From Laccaria trichodermophora (taxonomy: Eukaryota > Basidiomycota > Agaricomycetes > Agaricales > Hydnangiaceae): a stretch of DNA of 64,000 nt. How positions within the stretch are numbered: the first letter of the stretch is position 1; each line of letters begins with the position of its first letter. Location of the stretch: contig JACTVC010000016.1 in NCBI GenBank assembly GCA_018417955.1, forward strand, positions 1,206,850 through 1,270,849. The letters run 5' to 3'. Made by a program: the position numbers and the translations under genes. Positions 46,066-59,400 of the stretch are shown piece after piece. A model generated the notes under the pieces. The model saw only the letters and a list, made by a program, of their open reading frames with translations, was not told the origin of the DNA and made no database searches.

Positions 46066-46934
46066 CTACATATATTCGTCATTCGTGTAAGCGGCGAAGA
46101 GTGTGTCAGAGTACTCAAGGGGCGTGGTTTCAGCGTGAACAACTGCATTCTCTCCTGCTTCAACGTACCCGTTGTTAATGAGTGGCTGCCCGGAGAAAGC
46201 GTCGAAGTAGGGGTAACGTGCGGCGTATGCGGATTTGACAGGGTGCAAAACGATACGTTTATCTTCGTTTCCTGAAGCTCCTTCTAAGAGTTCCGTCGTA
46301 CCCCAACCCGCCTCGTCATCAGACCATTCGGAAGCACTGTCAGAAGTGACTTCGTCGCTGCCCGTTCCCGATCTTCCGTCAGTGATAAGACGACGCTCTG
46401 GGTATTCGAGATGAAGACCATGACGAGCCTCCCAGTTCCATCTGGTCCCCCCTCCTAGCTGAAGGGTTTGTCGTTGAGCTGTCTGGATCCACTGGACAGT
46501 GAGCCGCCCGATTGTCTGAAAATCGCGATACCAGGCAGTGAGATTCTGCCTAGTAGTGTAACCGTAGAGCGGGTTAAGGAATGGTTGGTCCTGAATAGTG
46601 AGAATTTCGGGACACTGCATGTTGATGCGGTTGAAGAAGACTTGGGGAATGTATCCCTTGGAAGCAAATGGGATGGAGGGGTCAGTGTGAAGCTCGTGCA
46701 AGGCAGGGCGTGTGATGTGTCGGGCTAGGCGATCCAGCGCCCAAAACAAGGAGCTTGTGATGAGCGGATCGAGTGCGTAGAGGAGTTGTCCATCCGCTTG
46801 AGTGAGAGCGATGAAATCGTCACTAGCGAGTTGATAATTAAGAGGGTTGATGTCTTCGGAAATGGAGTAGGTGGAGGCAAACGGAGTAAGATGGAGATTT
46901 GGGGTGTTAGGGTTATATAACTTGATAGACTGCA
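46066..46934 (-). CDS. Extra ORF between gypsy integrase and 3' LTR
   Basis: The ATG at 46934 (MQSIKLYNPNTPNLHL) opens an uninterrupted frame of 289 residues ending NDEYM, with the stop at 46066-46068. It lies 100 bp after the end of pol and 27 bp before the LTR, so it is part of the retroelement. No signal peptide or membrane segment is seen, which argues against an env. The middle is helical (LLYALDPLITSSLFWALDRL) and the C-terminal third is acidic with SDSASEWSDDEAGW. Unlike pol, it has no stop codons. Function unknown. Confidence 0.65.
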
Positions 46935-49900
46935 TGGTGAAACAGTGTTTAGCTGGAGACTGAGTGAGGAGAATATACTGATAGAATGAATTTAGAGACA
47001 AACTGAACCATTTAAATAGGTCCTCCCAACTGCTTATTCCGTCGTTTTCGATTTCTTCTTTTGGAGCTCCTTGAATTTCTCCCATTCGCGTAGAACTTCT
47101 GGAGCATTCTTCAGGTTCTGTCTTGTCTCCCAGGTATCACCTTCAGGTCCGTAATTAGTATATCGTAGTCGATAGATTGGGATTTTACGTCCGTTCCTGC
47201 CTTTCCGCGTGCGTTCGGCTACGATCCTGTCGACTTTGTACTCGGGTAATGCGTCGAAGCTTAGCCTTCCTGTCTTGAGCTGAGGTCGTTCTCCGAATTC
47301 TTCTGGAGACTCTTGGTATTTTTCCAAATGTTCGATATTCAAAACTGGGTGCATCCCATAAGATGCAGGCATGCGGAGTCGATAAGCCACAGCACTTATT
47401 TTTTTGATGATCTCAAAGGGTCCTTCGTACCTTGTTAACAATTTGTCTCCCCTTCCTTTCTCATCTCTTAACAAACCCAGATTCCTGCGATTAATCACGA
47501 CCTTGTCTCCCTCTTTGAATTCCCAGTTAAGTCGACCTTTGTTGTAAGATCGTTTTTGAAATACCTGTCCTAAAGTCAGTGCATCCCTGGCTCTAGTTCT
47601 TTCTGCAGTGAATCCTTCAACTAAACCAAGCGCTTTGTCATGTAAGGTCTCCTGATCGATGTCCCCTGAGATCGAGATTTCCGTTCGATCAATATTTGAA
47701 GGTCTCCCTAAAATGGTCGTGCTGGTGATTGGCTGAAACCCTCGTAAAAGGTAGGCGGGGCTGAAACCTGTCGCGGTGTGCGGAGAAGAGTTATACGACA
47801 GCGATAATGCGTCGAGCATTTCGCTCCAATTATCTCGGTCAGGGCCAATGTAAGCACGGACTGAGATCTCTAAACCCTGATTTAGGATCTCCGTTTGTCC
47901 GTCGGCTTGAGGATGGTATGATGTCGTCAGAGATCGTCTCATACCCATCAATCTACAGATCTCCTTCCAGAAATCACTGCGCCACCGCGTGTCCCGATCC
48001 GAAATCACTTGTCATGGAATTCCGAACTTTGAAATAACATGCTTGAAAAACAGCCTCGCGGTTTCCTCTTCTGTGACTTTTGTTGTTGTTGGCACGATAA
48101 TTGCATATTTGGTGAGTTTGTTGACGATTACCAAAATGTTATCAAATCCGTCTGAGAGCGGTAATTCAGGGATAAAATCCATACTAACAACCTCAAAAGG
48201 TTGTGAAGGGATCGGGATCGGTTGCAGCAATCCGGTGGGCCCGTGTCTTCGAGGCTTCGTTTTCTGACAAACATCACAGGTATTGATGAACATTTTGATT
48301 TCTCTCGACATCCTTGGCCAGTAGTAGACGCTACTAATCCTGTTGTAGGTTTTATAATATCCGCCATGAGCTGCCTCCATTATGGTGTTATGCGCCTCCT
48401 GCATGACCTCGACGCGAAGTTCTTTGGGAATGCACAACCGAGTATTCCCTAAGGAATCTTCAAAATAGACAAGTCCATTGTCAGAACAATGGTATTGCGA
48501 GTGCGTGACATTTGTTTCCTTATCCTTTTTTGCGTTACTTACTACCGCATCAAAATGCGCATCGCTCTTGTACGCATCTTTCCATCGTTGAAGTTCCTCT
48601 CCGCTCACTTGAACTGTGGTGGAGTACGTGCGTAAGGTGTAGTAATTAAATCCAGCCTCCTCTCCATTCTCCAATGTTAACGGTATTCCCATGGACACAC
48701 TGTCATCTTCAGTTAGAAGCTCGGTCTCTGCGAAGTGAGTCGCTACCTTTAACAGTTTTTCCTCAAACCTTGATCCCAGTTCTTTGAACATATCACGCAA
48801 TGGGTCCTCCATTGTCTTCAGTCTTAATGGATCAGTGCTGTCGTCCGAGGGACTTTCCTGCGGCGGAATGCGACGCCTTAGGCGTGAAACAGGATCGACG
48901 TTTGAATGGACTCTCCCAGCACGGTGAACTATTCTCATATTTGGAAATGCCGAGAATACTAATCCCCATGTTAGAAGCTGTCGATTAACGTTCTGGAATG
49001 TCTTGCTCCAAGTTAATGCGGCATGGTCGGTTATTGCAAATATTTTCTCCCCTTCCAGGTAAGGTTGGAATTTAATTAGTCCTTCCTTTAATGCTAATGC
49101 CTCTCTTTCCATAGGAGAGTAGTTTCGTTCGGCAGACTGCAGGACTCTTGACCAATAGGCTACCACTCGCTCAACGTATATGGTGGTATCCTCGAATTCT
49201 TTTCCCCATTCTCCTTGCACAGGTACGTCGGAGTCTTCTTTAACTAAATGCGTTACTAAGTCAGGTATTGGTTCTCCAGCTTTAAATGCATGTTCTAATA
49301 GTTCGTAAGTTTTCGTCCCTCGTAAATCCCTTATTTTAATGGGTTGAACTTGTTGAAGAATGGCCGCGAGTGCAAAGTCACACACATCGGAGTAAATCCG
49401 GTATGGGAGGCCTGGAATGGTGTGAGCTCAAACCGGTGCCTGTGTCAATACTTGCTTGCATAAATCATATGCTGTTTGTTCTTCTACCTCCCATTTCCAT
49501 TTATTTTCCCGTTTAAGCAACTGAAAAAGGGGATGGACGATCCAGGCATAAAAGGGGATGTAGGATGCAAAGTACACCATCATACCAAGGAACACCTGTA
49601 GGTCGTGGACATTTTTTGGGTTGTCTAGTTGTAGAATCGCATCTACCTTTTCCTTACGGGTAGACAGTCCTAGACGTGACACTTTCTGTCCTAGTAGCAT
49701 TAGTGATTGATATCTGAAGTGACACTTGCTTGGTGATAAGGTGATCCTTGAATTTTCGATGGCTCTTAAGACTGATTCTACGTGGATTAAATGTTCCTCA
49801 AACGACTTCGAAAAAATGACGATGTCATCTATGTATACCAAGGCGAAGATCCAAAGGAATGGTGCTAATATTCCTTGCATGACTCTTTGGTGCTGGCCCA

Positions 49901-51187
49901 TTTCGATACCCGAACGGCATGCGCTTGAATTGATATAGCCCTCGGTGACTTCTGAACACCAATTTCTCCCTGTCCTCCGGTTTAATATTCAGTTGGGTAA
50001 ACCCGGCCAGCGCGTTGAGTGTGGTGAGGTACTGACTCCCCTCCAGTGTCTGAAGGATTTCGTCCTGGCGTGGGAGTGGAAATTCATCAGCTACTACTCG
50101 TTCATTTAATCGTCTGAGATCTATTACCATCCGGGGCTTGTTGTTGCGGTAGGCAATAAATACTGGAGCCCCCCAAGGACTTCTAGAGGGCTCAACGACT
50201 CCGAGTTCGATCCATGAGTTCATTTGCTTGTCGATCACTTCTCGATTGGCAGGCGACGCTTGAAAGGGGGGAATGGATATCGGTTTAGTGTTAGGTTGAA
50301 GAGGAATACTTACCTCTTCCTCGTAATGTCCTAGTCTTCCTTCTAGTCCAAATGCTTCCTTGCGCTGCTCTAGAATTTTTTGGAGTTGTCGTACTTGAAC
50401 TGCAGTTAAATTTGGTGAGATATCAACTTCGTTCAGAAGTTGCACTAGTGAGGTGGGGTCTTCAGGCATTTCAGCTGTCTTAGGTCCTCCTTCCAAAGGC
50501 GGCTCGGCTAGCGGTTCGTCAGCGGAATAGTCTCGTCGTGAAGCGTCTTGTAGTGTCTTAACTTCGCTTTTAGCTGTCTGTACGAAGGGTTTTTCCTCAA
50601 GTCGCCTACCTTCCGAATCAGCTATGCTTCGCAACAGTTTGGCGTGCGCGTTTATACCTTTTAGCTCGTCTTCTGTAAACTTACTTTTTTCGTCCAACCA
50701 TGTCGAGGGATCTTGGCCTTGGCTTATGGCTTGCCCGGCTGAAATCGTAATCAGCTTCCTGGAGAAATTGGAGAGGTAAACGAAAGGCGATTCCCTGCTT
50801 AATAAAGTGTCAGCGCACCTGTAAACGTTTTCGGCCCCACCGCTTGTCCTTAGTTTTTTCTCCACAAACAAAACGTCGGAGTTTTCAACAAAATTGGCCT
50901 GTACTTTCACTAGTTTCGTTGATTCCGGTGCAATTTCAACAGAGTTGACTAGCCGAACCTGTTTATCCTCTGATCGTCGACTGATTCGACGTTTCAACTT
51001 CTGGGATTTCCTATGTCTCTTTGCCTTGAGTACTTTTGAAGTGATATCCGACCGCACGTGTACCTTAAAAGCATGCCCGTCCTCGTCAAGGAAAGTCGAC
51101 GTAACAGAGTTGTGAACTCTTATTGACCTTCCAGATTTACCAAGTAGCAGGGTGCTTTGTCCTTCATCCCTAAGTAACGAAATAGAA

Positions 51188-54100
51188 CACTAGTGGGCAC
51201 CACTACTTATCATAACTTATAGTCAATTGCCTGCACAGTCATTTATTTGCAGCCAAGTAAAAATATGAAATGAAATGGCTAGGCAAATGAAATGATATGT
51301 GTCTTATTTCATTCTGCCTACCTTATGTCATTCAACTTGGGATCCTGTCATTCTTCCCTAGGACTATTTATCATTGCTTCTCTAGGGCGATATTTTTGAT
51401 ATTTCATTATTCCCCAGGGCTATATATCATTGCTTCCCAGAGTGATATTTTTGATATTTCATTCTTCCACAGAGGTCTATATCATTGGCTGCCTAGGGCG
51501 ATATTTTTGATATTTCATTGTTTTGCAGGGCTATATATCATTGGTTGCCTAGGGCGATATTTTGATATTTCATTGTTTTGCAGGGCTGTATATCATTGAT
51601 TGCCTAGGGTGATATTTTTGATATTTCATTGTTTTGTAGGGCTACATATCATTGGTTGCCTAGGGTGATATTTTTGGTATTTCATTGTTTTGCAGGGCTG
51701 TATATCATTGATTGCCTAGGGCGATATTTTTGATATTTCATTGTTTTGTAGGGCTATATATCATTGGTTGCCTAGGGCGATATTTTTGATATTTAATTGT
51801 TTTGTAGGGCTATATATCATTGCTTGCCTAGGGCAATATTTTTGGTATTTCATTGTTTTGCAGGGCTATATATCATTGCTTGCCTAGGGCAATATTTTTG
51901 GTATTTCATTTTTCCCTAGGGCAATATTTCTGGTATTTTAGGGTTGTTAGGAAAGTGGTCACATGACCAATTTCCTAAAATAGCAAAAAGATTAAAGTTG
52001 CAGCCCTCCACTCTAGCTTCTAGAATGTATTTGAATTATGTTCTGAAGTGCTCCCATTATGGAGATATGATGTAAAAGACTTTCAAAAGTGTCGCGTTTT
52101 TTTTTTTGTTTTTTGCATTTTTCTCCATGAAAACAAAACCAAACAACATGATTTCAGTATATTTAGAAAACTAAAAGAAAGGCTACAATTATTTTATCGT
52201 GGGAAAAATGACCAAAAAAGGAAGGTGCATGTAGTGTGTGTTTCATTAGAAAAGTTTGTAGTGTGCACTTTTTAAGACTACAAAAGATTTGTAGTTTGCG
52301 CTTTTTCATTAAAAAAGTTTATAGTGTCTGCTTTTTGAGACTACAAAAGATTTGTAGTGTGTGCTTTTTCATTAAAAAATTTTGTAGTCTCCAGCTTTTT
52401 AAGACTACAAAAGATTTGTAGTGTGCACTTTTTCATGAAAAAAGTTTGTAGTGTCCGCTTTTTGAGACTACAAAAGATTTGTAGTGTCTGCTTTTTCATT
52501 AGAAAAGTTTATAGTGTGTGCTTTTTGAGACTACAAAAGATTTGTGGTGTGTGCTTTTTCATTAGAAAGGTTTGTAGTTGACATGTAGTTTATAGTGTCC
52601 CTGCCTCTGTATAGGTTCTGGGGGATGTGGTTGAAGGATTGACTTGACCTTACATATTGCCATTGCTGCAGTCTATTCCTTCATATTGATAGCTACTGTC
52701 CTATCTCAAAACACAGTTAGGTTCATGGAGATATGAGTTGAAGGATTGACATGACCTTACATATTGCCATTGCTGCAGCATTAGTTTTTGACATCATGCC
52801 CAAGCTGACTTTCACATCAGAACAGGCTATTTTCTGCTTTCACATTGATAGCTTTTGTCCTGTCCCAAAGATAGTTATCAATATGAATAGTCTCCCCTGG
52901 TCTGAAAGCCAACTGGGCATGATGTCAAAACCCAATGCTGCAGAAATAGCAATATGTAAGGTCATGGGAATCCTTCAACCCATATCTCCATGAACCTAAC
53001 TGTGTTTTGAGATAGGACAGTAGCTATCAATATGAAGGAATAGACTGCAGCAATGGCAATATGTAAGGTCAAGTCAATCCTTCAACCACATCCCCCAGAA
53101 CCTATACAGAGTGTGAAGTGTTCACTCTGAACTTCTCACATAGCTGAAGCCAAGAGGGAAGGAGGAGGCAAGAATGGGTGGATCTGGGATCAACACCCAT
53201 GAGTGAGCAATGAGCAGTTACAAGATACTCAGCTGGCCCAACATGATTATGCATACTGTAGGAAGTACAGATATACAAAGCACTACATGTAGTGCAAGAG
53301 GATGGCAAGACTGCTGACAAGGTGGTGGTTCAAGACAAAAGATCAATATATTATGTAAGATATCCAAATCTAGCTATATACCACTGTTTGACTATGGCCT
53401 CTGGGCATTCCCTTCCAATCCTATATCACACAGAGGCAGGGACACTATAAACTACATGTCAACTACAAATCTTTTGTAGTCTCAAAAAGCGCACACTATA
53501 AACTTTTCTAATGAAAAAGCAGACACTACAAATTTTTTCATGAAAAAGCGCACACTACAAATCTTTTGTAGTCTTAAAAAGCTGGAGACTACAAAATTTT
53601 TTAATGAAAAAGCGCACACTACAAATCCTTTGTAGTCTCAAAAAGCACACACTATAAACTTTTCTAATGAAAAAGCGGACACTACAAATCTTTTGTAGTC
53701 TCAAAAAGTGGACACTACAAACTTTTCTAATGAAAAAGCAGACACTACAAATTATTTGTAGTCTCCAAAAACAGAGACTACAAACTTTTTTAATGAAAAA
53801 GCGCACACTACAACTCTTTGGTAGTCTCAAAAAGTGGACACTACAAACTTTTTTAATAAAAAAGTGCACACCACAAATCCTTTGTACTCTCAAAAAGCGG
53901 ACACTATAAACTTTTCTAGTGAAAAAGTGCACATTACAAATCTTGTGTAGTCTCAAAAAGCAGACACTACAAACTTCTTTAATGAAAAAGTGCACACTAC
54001 AAATCTTTTGCAGTCTCAAAAAACTGGACACTACAAACTTTTCTAATGAAGAAGCACACACTACATGCACCTTCCTTTTTTGGTCATTTTTCCCACGATA

Positions 54101-55336
54101 AAATAATTGTAGCCTTTCTTTTAGTTTTCTAAATATACTGAAATCATGTTGTTTGGTTTTGTTTTCATGGAGAAAAATGCAAAAAACAAAAAAAAAATGC
54201 AACACTTTTGAAAGTCTTTTACATCATATCTCCACAACAGGAGCACTTCAGAACATAATTCAAATAGATTCTAGAAGCTAGAGCGCAGGGCTGCAACTTT
54301 AATTTTTTTGCTATTTTAGGAAATTGGTCATGTGACCACTTTCCTAACATCATTAACCCTGAAATACCAGCAATATTGCCCTACACAAGCAATGATATAT
54401 AGCCCTGGGGAATAATGAAATATCAAAAATATCACCCTAAGCAAGCAATGATGTATAGTCATGGGGAAAAATGAAATACCAAAAATATAGCCCTGGAGAA
54501 CAATGAAATATCAAAAATATCACCCTAGGCAACCAATGATATACAGCCCTGCAAAACAATGAAATATCAAAAATATCACCCTAGGCAACCAATGATATAT
54601 AGCCCTGCAAAACAATGAAATATCAAAAATATTGCCCTGGGCAACCAATGATATATAGCCCTTACAAAACAATGAAATATCAAAAATATTGCCATGGGCA
54701 ACCAATGATATATAGCCCTACAAAACAATGAAATATCAAAAATATTGCCATGGGCAACCAATGATATAGAGCCCTACAAAACAATGAAATATCAAAAATA
54801 TCACCCTAGGCAATCAATGATATACAGCCCTGAAAAACAATGAAATACCAAAAATATCACCCTAGGCAACCAATGATATGTAGCCCTACAAAACAATGAA
54901 ATATCAAAAATATCGCCCTAGGCAACCAATGATATATAGCCCTGGAAAACAATGAAATCTCAAAATATCGCCCTGGGCAACCAATGATATATAGCCCTGC
55001 AAAACAATGAAATATCACAAATATCGCCCTAGGCAACCAATGATATAAACCTCTGGGGAAGAATGAAATATCAAAAATATCACTCTGGGAAGCAATGATA
55101 TGTAGCCCTGGGGAATAATGAAATATCAGAAATATCGCTCTAGAGAAACAATGATAAATAGTCCTAGGGAAGAATGACAGAATCCCAAGTTGAATGACAT
55201 AAGGTAGGCACAATGAAATAAGACACATATCATTTCATTTGCCTAGCCATTTCATTTCATATTCTTGCTGGGCTGCAAATAAATGACTGTGCAGGCAACT
55301 GCCTAGTATTTATCATATAAGTGGTGCCCACCACTC
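51188..55336. mobile_element. 4.15-kb giant hairpin (foldback) element with CACTA-like end and 7-bp duplication
   Basis: The plus-strand left end is CACTAGTGGGCACCACT. The right end, inverted, is GAGTGGTGGGCACCACT. Flanks are AATAGAA at 51181-51187 and 55337-55343; deleting the insert plus one copy restores the pol frame DQYSISLLRDEG. The two arms pair over most of their length around a centre near 52850. Each arm holds array A (56-bp unit, gggctatatatcattggttg; 51360-51935 and 54360-55150) and array B (63-bp unit, ctacaaaagatttgtagt; 52235-52580 and 53440-54060). There is no coding sequence: the long ORFs (such as 53555-54205) are translations of array B. A solo LTR sits in the right arm. 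Confidence 0.88.
53112..53430. mobile_element. Solo LTR (copy 3) nested in the hairpin element
   Basis: A 319-bp copy of the LTR at 31686-32004, with two base differences. It is flanked by CAGAG at 53107-53111 and 53431-53435. The uninterrupted target is visible in the other arm of the hairpin (52590-52615), which proves the insertion. Confidence 0.92.
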
Positions 55337-55819
55337 AATAGAATATTGATCTGCAAAATCATTTCCGAGTATGAAGGGAGCGGACATTCCCTTAACAATG
55401 TACACTTCGACTCTTATGAGAACTGGACCATCTCCTGTATGGAAGTATAATCCTAGCGTAACGTATCCTGTGATTATAGCGTTACCCGTCACTTGAATGA
55501 GATTGATTCGTTGTCCTGTTCGAACCTTAGGCTGCGGAGATATCCGATCGAGGGTTTTCTGCGATATCAAGGTAATATCGGAACCAGAATCAATTATGAT
55601 CGGTATAGGCTTACTTTTTGGATCATCAAGACTTCCTAGCGTCTCGGTGGCGCATGCTCCAAGGAAAGAACACCCTGGCGGCTGGGCTAGGTGTCTTTTG
55701 AGTTCGATAGTTGGCCGATCCGATTTGCACCCTTGGCTGTAGCCATATACTATATTGACTGGACCTACCCACCTAAGTCCATTGCTGGGAGAGTGTATCC
55801 ATGCACTGGCTGTAGGCAT

Positions 55820-56467
55820 GGGTCTTTGCAGTAAATTATTTATTCCGGTTTATAATGCCTGTGTCAGGATATGATATAGATCTTGCTTCTTGATGGCTAA
55901 ATATAGTCAACATTGCACAGATTTAATTCTGAGGAGATATTTCTGCTCTAGAGCTTTGTCTTTCCTAGAAACAGCCTCTGAAACTTCACCTAATATATCT
56001 TTAATAATGTTCTGACACTTCCGAATAGTTTCCCTCCGTCGATTGCAACCATGATAGCTGGATGCAACAAACCTGTTTTGGATGACCTTGGCCCTTTTGA
56101 TGCCCTTGGTACACAATAGTAAACAATAATGTAGTCTGACTTTGATACCTTTGGGCCGCCGTGAGTCTGCTATTCCCTCATCACAATGATATATATGGCA
56201 AGAGAAATCACTTTTCTTTCATCCTTGTACTATAATTTCTATCTTTTGCACTGTTCTGGTGAATACGACGGCATGACTTTCTCTCTGCAAACTTGAACGA
56301 TGGCTTAGGTACACAAATGTAAACAATGGTTGAAGTTCCAGCCGCGTCCACCCATCCTCAAGGGATAAGAGCATCAAGGTAAAAAGATACAGTAGATGTT
56401 ACCTTCACATGTATGTAAAGTCTCTATGAAGAAGTATTGTCCAAAAAACTACCAGCTGCGTCATGAA
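55820..56467. other. Junction between truncated gypsy element and KDZ transposase
   Basis: A minus-strand frame at 55907-56116 (NRRRETIRKCQNIIKDILGE) may be unrelated. The phrase ggtacacaa-gtaaacaat occurs twice in direct order (56108-56130 and 56309-56333). No gag or LTR is recognisable. The boundary of either element is not resolved. Confidence 0.4.
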
Positions 56468-59400
56468 TCACTCTTCGTCCTCGAAGAAAGCCTCGACGAC
56501 GGGATCGAGGACCATCGTGCTTCCCTCACCGCTGTCCTCCTCACGCACAAAAGGCACGAGAGGCTGGTCCCACAGACGAGTGAATCTCGCGTGAAGATCG
56601 CGCTGGATTCTCGCCTGTCGCGCCGCATATGCTTTGACCCCCTCGCTTGCTGCTGCGTCTAAACCCAACCAGCCTTCTTGGCGGTCGTCCCACCACGAAG
56701 CCTTCCATTCAAGCGTTTTCCTCACCCTCCTCATCTCTTCTTTCAACAACATCACCTCCTCCGACCACCGTAGGCTTCTTGCTCGTGCCTTGGCCCACTC
56801 AACACGTAAAGCTATAGAAAAAAGACTTAGCGCCTGGATATACTGAACCGACATTGACTTACCCTCATTCAATTCGTTGTCTTCTCCATTGCCCGCTGAC
56901 CCTTTCATTGTCCAAATCCACGAAACCACGCGCCTACCCTCCCCGAGTCCCCTTTCAAGAGCGATTCGCCGTTTCTTCGACAAAAGGCGCCCATCCGGTC
57001 CGATCTCCTCGTTAGGATCCTCTATGCTGATTTCGGTGCCATCAGGCGTCGTTAGGTCTCCATTGTTGAGCTCCTTAAGCTCCCTCTCCCAATCGCCTGG
57101 ACCCATAAGGTCGAATAGTGCCCGACGTGTCGCGCGGTACTTGACAGCCAGTGCCTTGCACTTGTCCTCGATCCGGTTGATTGTGTCTGCTGCTCGTGTC
57201 GTCGGGTTCTGGCCTCGTACGTTTCTGTTGCGAAAGCCAATGAAAGACAGCCGACCTCGTTGTAGAGTCCGAATCTTCTCGAGTGCGTCCAGGCACTGTG
57301 CTTGCCGAAGTCTTGTTTCAATATCGATCAAACCTACCCGGCAGCTGTGCATGCGATGATTGGCTGGAAGCGCAGAGGGCAGCCACAACTCCTGGTGCTC
57401 GACCTCAGGTTGGACGCGTTTCGCCTCAGGAAGATGTTGCTGAGCTTCCTCCGTTTGAGCGAGCATGACGGCGGCTGCAGGGGTGTAGACATCTTGCATG
57501 CTTCGAAATTGTTTTACTTGGCGCATCAGCACCAGCCGCCGTTGTTGTAGTTCGTTATCTTGATGTATTGTCAATTCTTCGGGTCTCCTCGCATCCCATG
57601 CAATGCGCCGTCTGGATGATAAAAAAATTAGTTGTGATTGAATGTGTGAATGAGAACAGTCTTACTGAGTTTCCTCTATCATTAAACCCATCGAGATGAA
57701 CGCTGTTGGTCCCGTTGAATGGATATGCGGTACACCTGCCGCAAGGTCTTTCTTTTCCTCTTCCAAAAGTTGGTTCTTGACGTCGTTTTGCGATGCATCT
57801 AGAGCAAGGCACGTTAAAATATATTTATCTAATTCAGATGAGAACTTACGAGTGACGAGAGAAACGTAGGGGTTCGTCTTTCTCGGGTCTTTCTCCCAAG
57901 CGACGATCATCGCCGTCCACTGCTCAATATCAACCTTACCACCCTCACGAAGAGAGTCCGTGAATTCATTGAAGATCTGTTCTTGCCGCTTCTGTTCCTT
58001 GACAGCCAGTAGTAGTCGGGAATGTAACGTTGTACCTGTTCGTAAAAGAATGTTAACAACCAACCCAATGATGAATAGGCAAAACTTACCGAGCGAGATG
58101 TACTTCCTCCAATTGTGGTGACCGAAATGATCGTCAAGCGTATCATGGCGAGATCCCGGGCCCATCTCTTTGGTGCTATTGGCCACTCGGTTCATCTCGG
58201 CCCAACTCCGCTCAATCCCCTCGCCGTCAGTTCGTCCCACACCCGACTTGAAGTTAAGGGAATGGGGGGCTTGACAAGGTAGTTTGTGCATGGGGCAGTG
58301 GCATTTGGGAATGCCCCAATCGGTGGAAACGCCATCGGGTAACTTCAGGTGGTCGGGGAGAGCTTCCATGCGGTCGAAGAAGTTGACTTTGAACTGGCAG
58401 GCGATATCGTACGATATAAAAACTCCGAGGACCAGTACGGGAGCGAGCGCGGACAACAAAATGTAATCCATATTGCAATATCTGATCGCGCTCCGTTAGC
58501 TTCGTATTGTTACATTCAAAGGAGACGAACCTTTCTCCCTTCTGGAGATCGCCTACTCCACCACTTCTTACAATTTCGTGACGGGCGCACAAAGCCATGC
58601 CGACCCCCGTTGACCGCAGCCCCGCTGAAAATTTGGTTTCAGCATGGGCCAATGTTTTGAATCCGCTGCAAGAGCTGATCTAAAAGATGAGGGGTATCAT
58701 CAGAAAAGTGCGTGGGAGAATTAAGATCAACTTACATCCTTTTGTGTCGCGTACTTCAAAATATGTTTGCGGTACGGCTCGTCGTCGGTGAAGTAGGCCA
58801 TGCCAGTATGTAATCCGGGGTCCTTCTTGATCGACGACCGCATCAGGTTCTTCAACCGAAAGTTCGCATCCAATGCTAGGATCAACGTATAAAGAAACCT
58901 GCAGGATTGTTAAATGTAGATAAAACAAAGGTGACCGAATTTCGTACCTCATTTCTTTGGGAACTTGTTCCCATTCATCTTGCAAATTGATACCGGGGAT
59001 CGGACAAGCGGGACAAGGTACAGTCAAATCCGAGGGGCCGGTACTAATGAGGCCGTTCTTGATGTTTCCCCGACCGTTGCGCTTCATCAATTTGAGATGG
59101 CGGAACTCACGTATCATTCGCATGAGTGACTTATACCGTGTCTGAAAAAGACACGTCACCTTCCGCCAGACACTGAAAAGTTTGACTTACCTTGGGAACA
59201 TTCAGGTCGGTATTGTCTGTGAGATGCTCGAGCGCCTTGTAAAATTCGTGAGCCGACAGCTTCCCAGTAAGAGTAATCGTGTGAAAGAGCTCAAGTAGAC
59301 GGAATGTGGCGCAAGTCTGTGGATAGTGAACAGTTGCCGGGTACCACTCTATTCTAAGTAGTTGTTGTCGACTCGTTATGCGGTGGTCACAGCCACAAAA

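Larger units (their letters stand above)
47034..55819 (-). pseudogene. Ty3/gypsy chromovirus pol, decayed and interrupted
   Basis: On the minus strand: aspartic protease (IIIDSGSDITLIS, FILGNDFADQYSI; 55819-55337), the hairpin insertion, a linker, reverse transcriptase (PRMVIDLRRLNERV, LNALAGFTQL, VYIDDIVIFS), RNase H (ILQQVQP, SPMEREALALKEGL, AITDHAALTW), integrase (HGGYYKTYNRI, WPRMSREIKMFINTCDVCQK, HPQADGQTE) and a chromodomain (YGPEGDTWETRQNLKNAPEV) ending at 47034. Damage: a frameshift near 49890, TGA stops near 49433 (after APV) and 48012 (after KFGIP), and the first RT aspartate changed to asparagine (LNALAG for LDALAG). Gag and the 5' LTR are missing upstream of about 55830. Confidence 0.88.

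Noticed and set aside
51360..51935. CRISPR-like regular repeats
   Set aside because: The units are contiguous 56-bp tandem repeats with no unique spacers, in a eukaryotic genome.
53555..54205. 216-residue minus-strand ORF with repeated FSVC/RLQKIC motifs
   Set aside because: It is a translation of the 63-bp tandem array in the hairpin arm; the mirrored array in the other arm gives the same peptides. No start context or domain.
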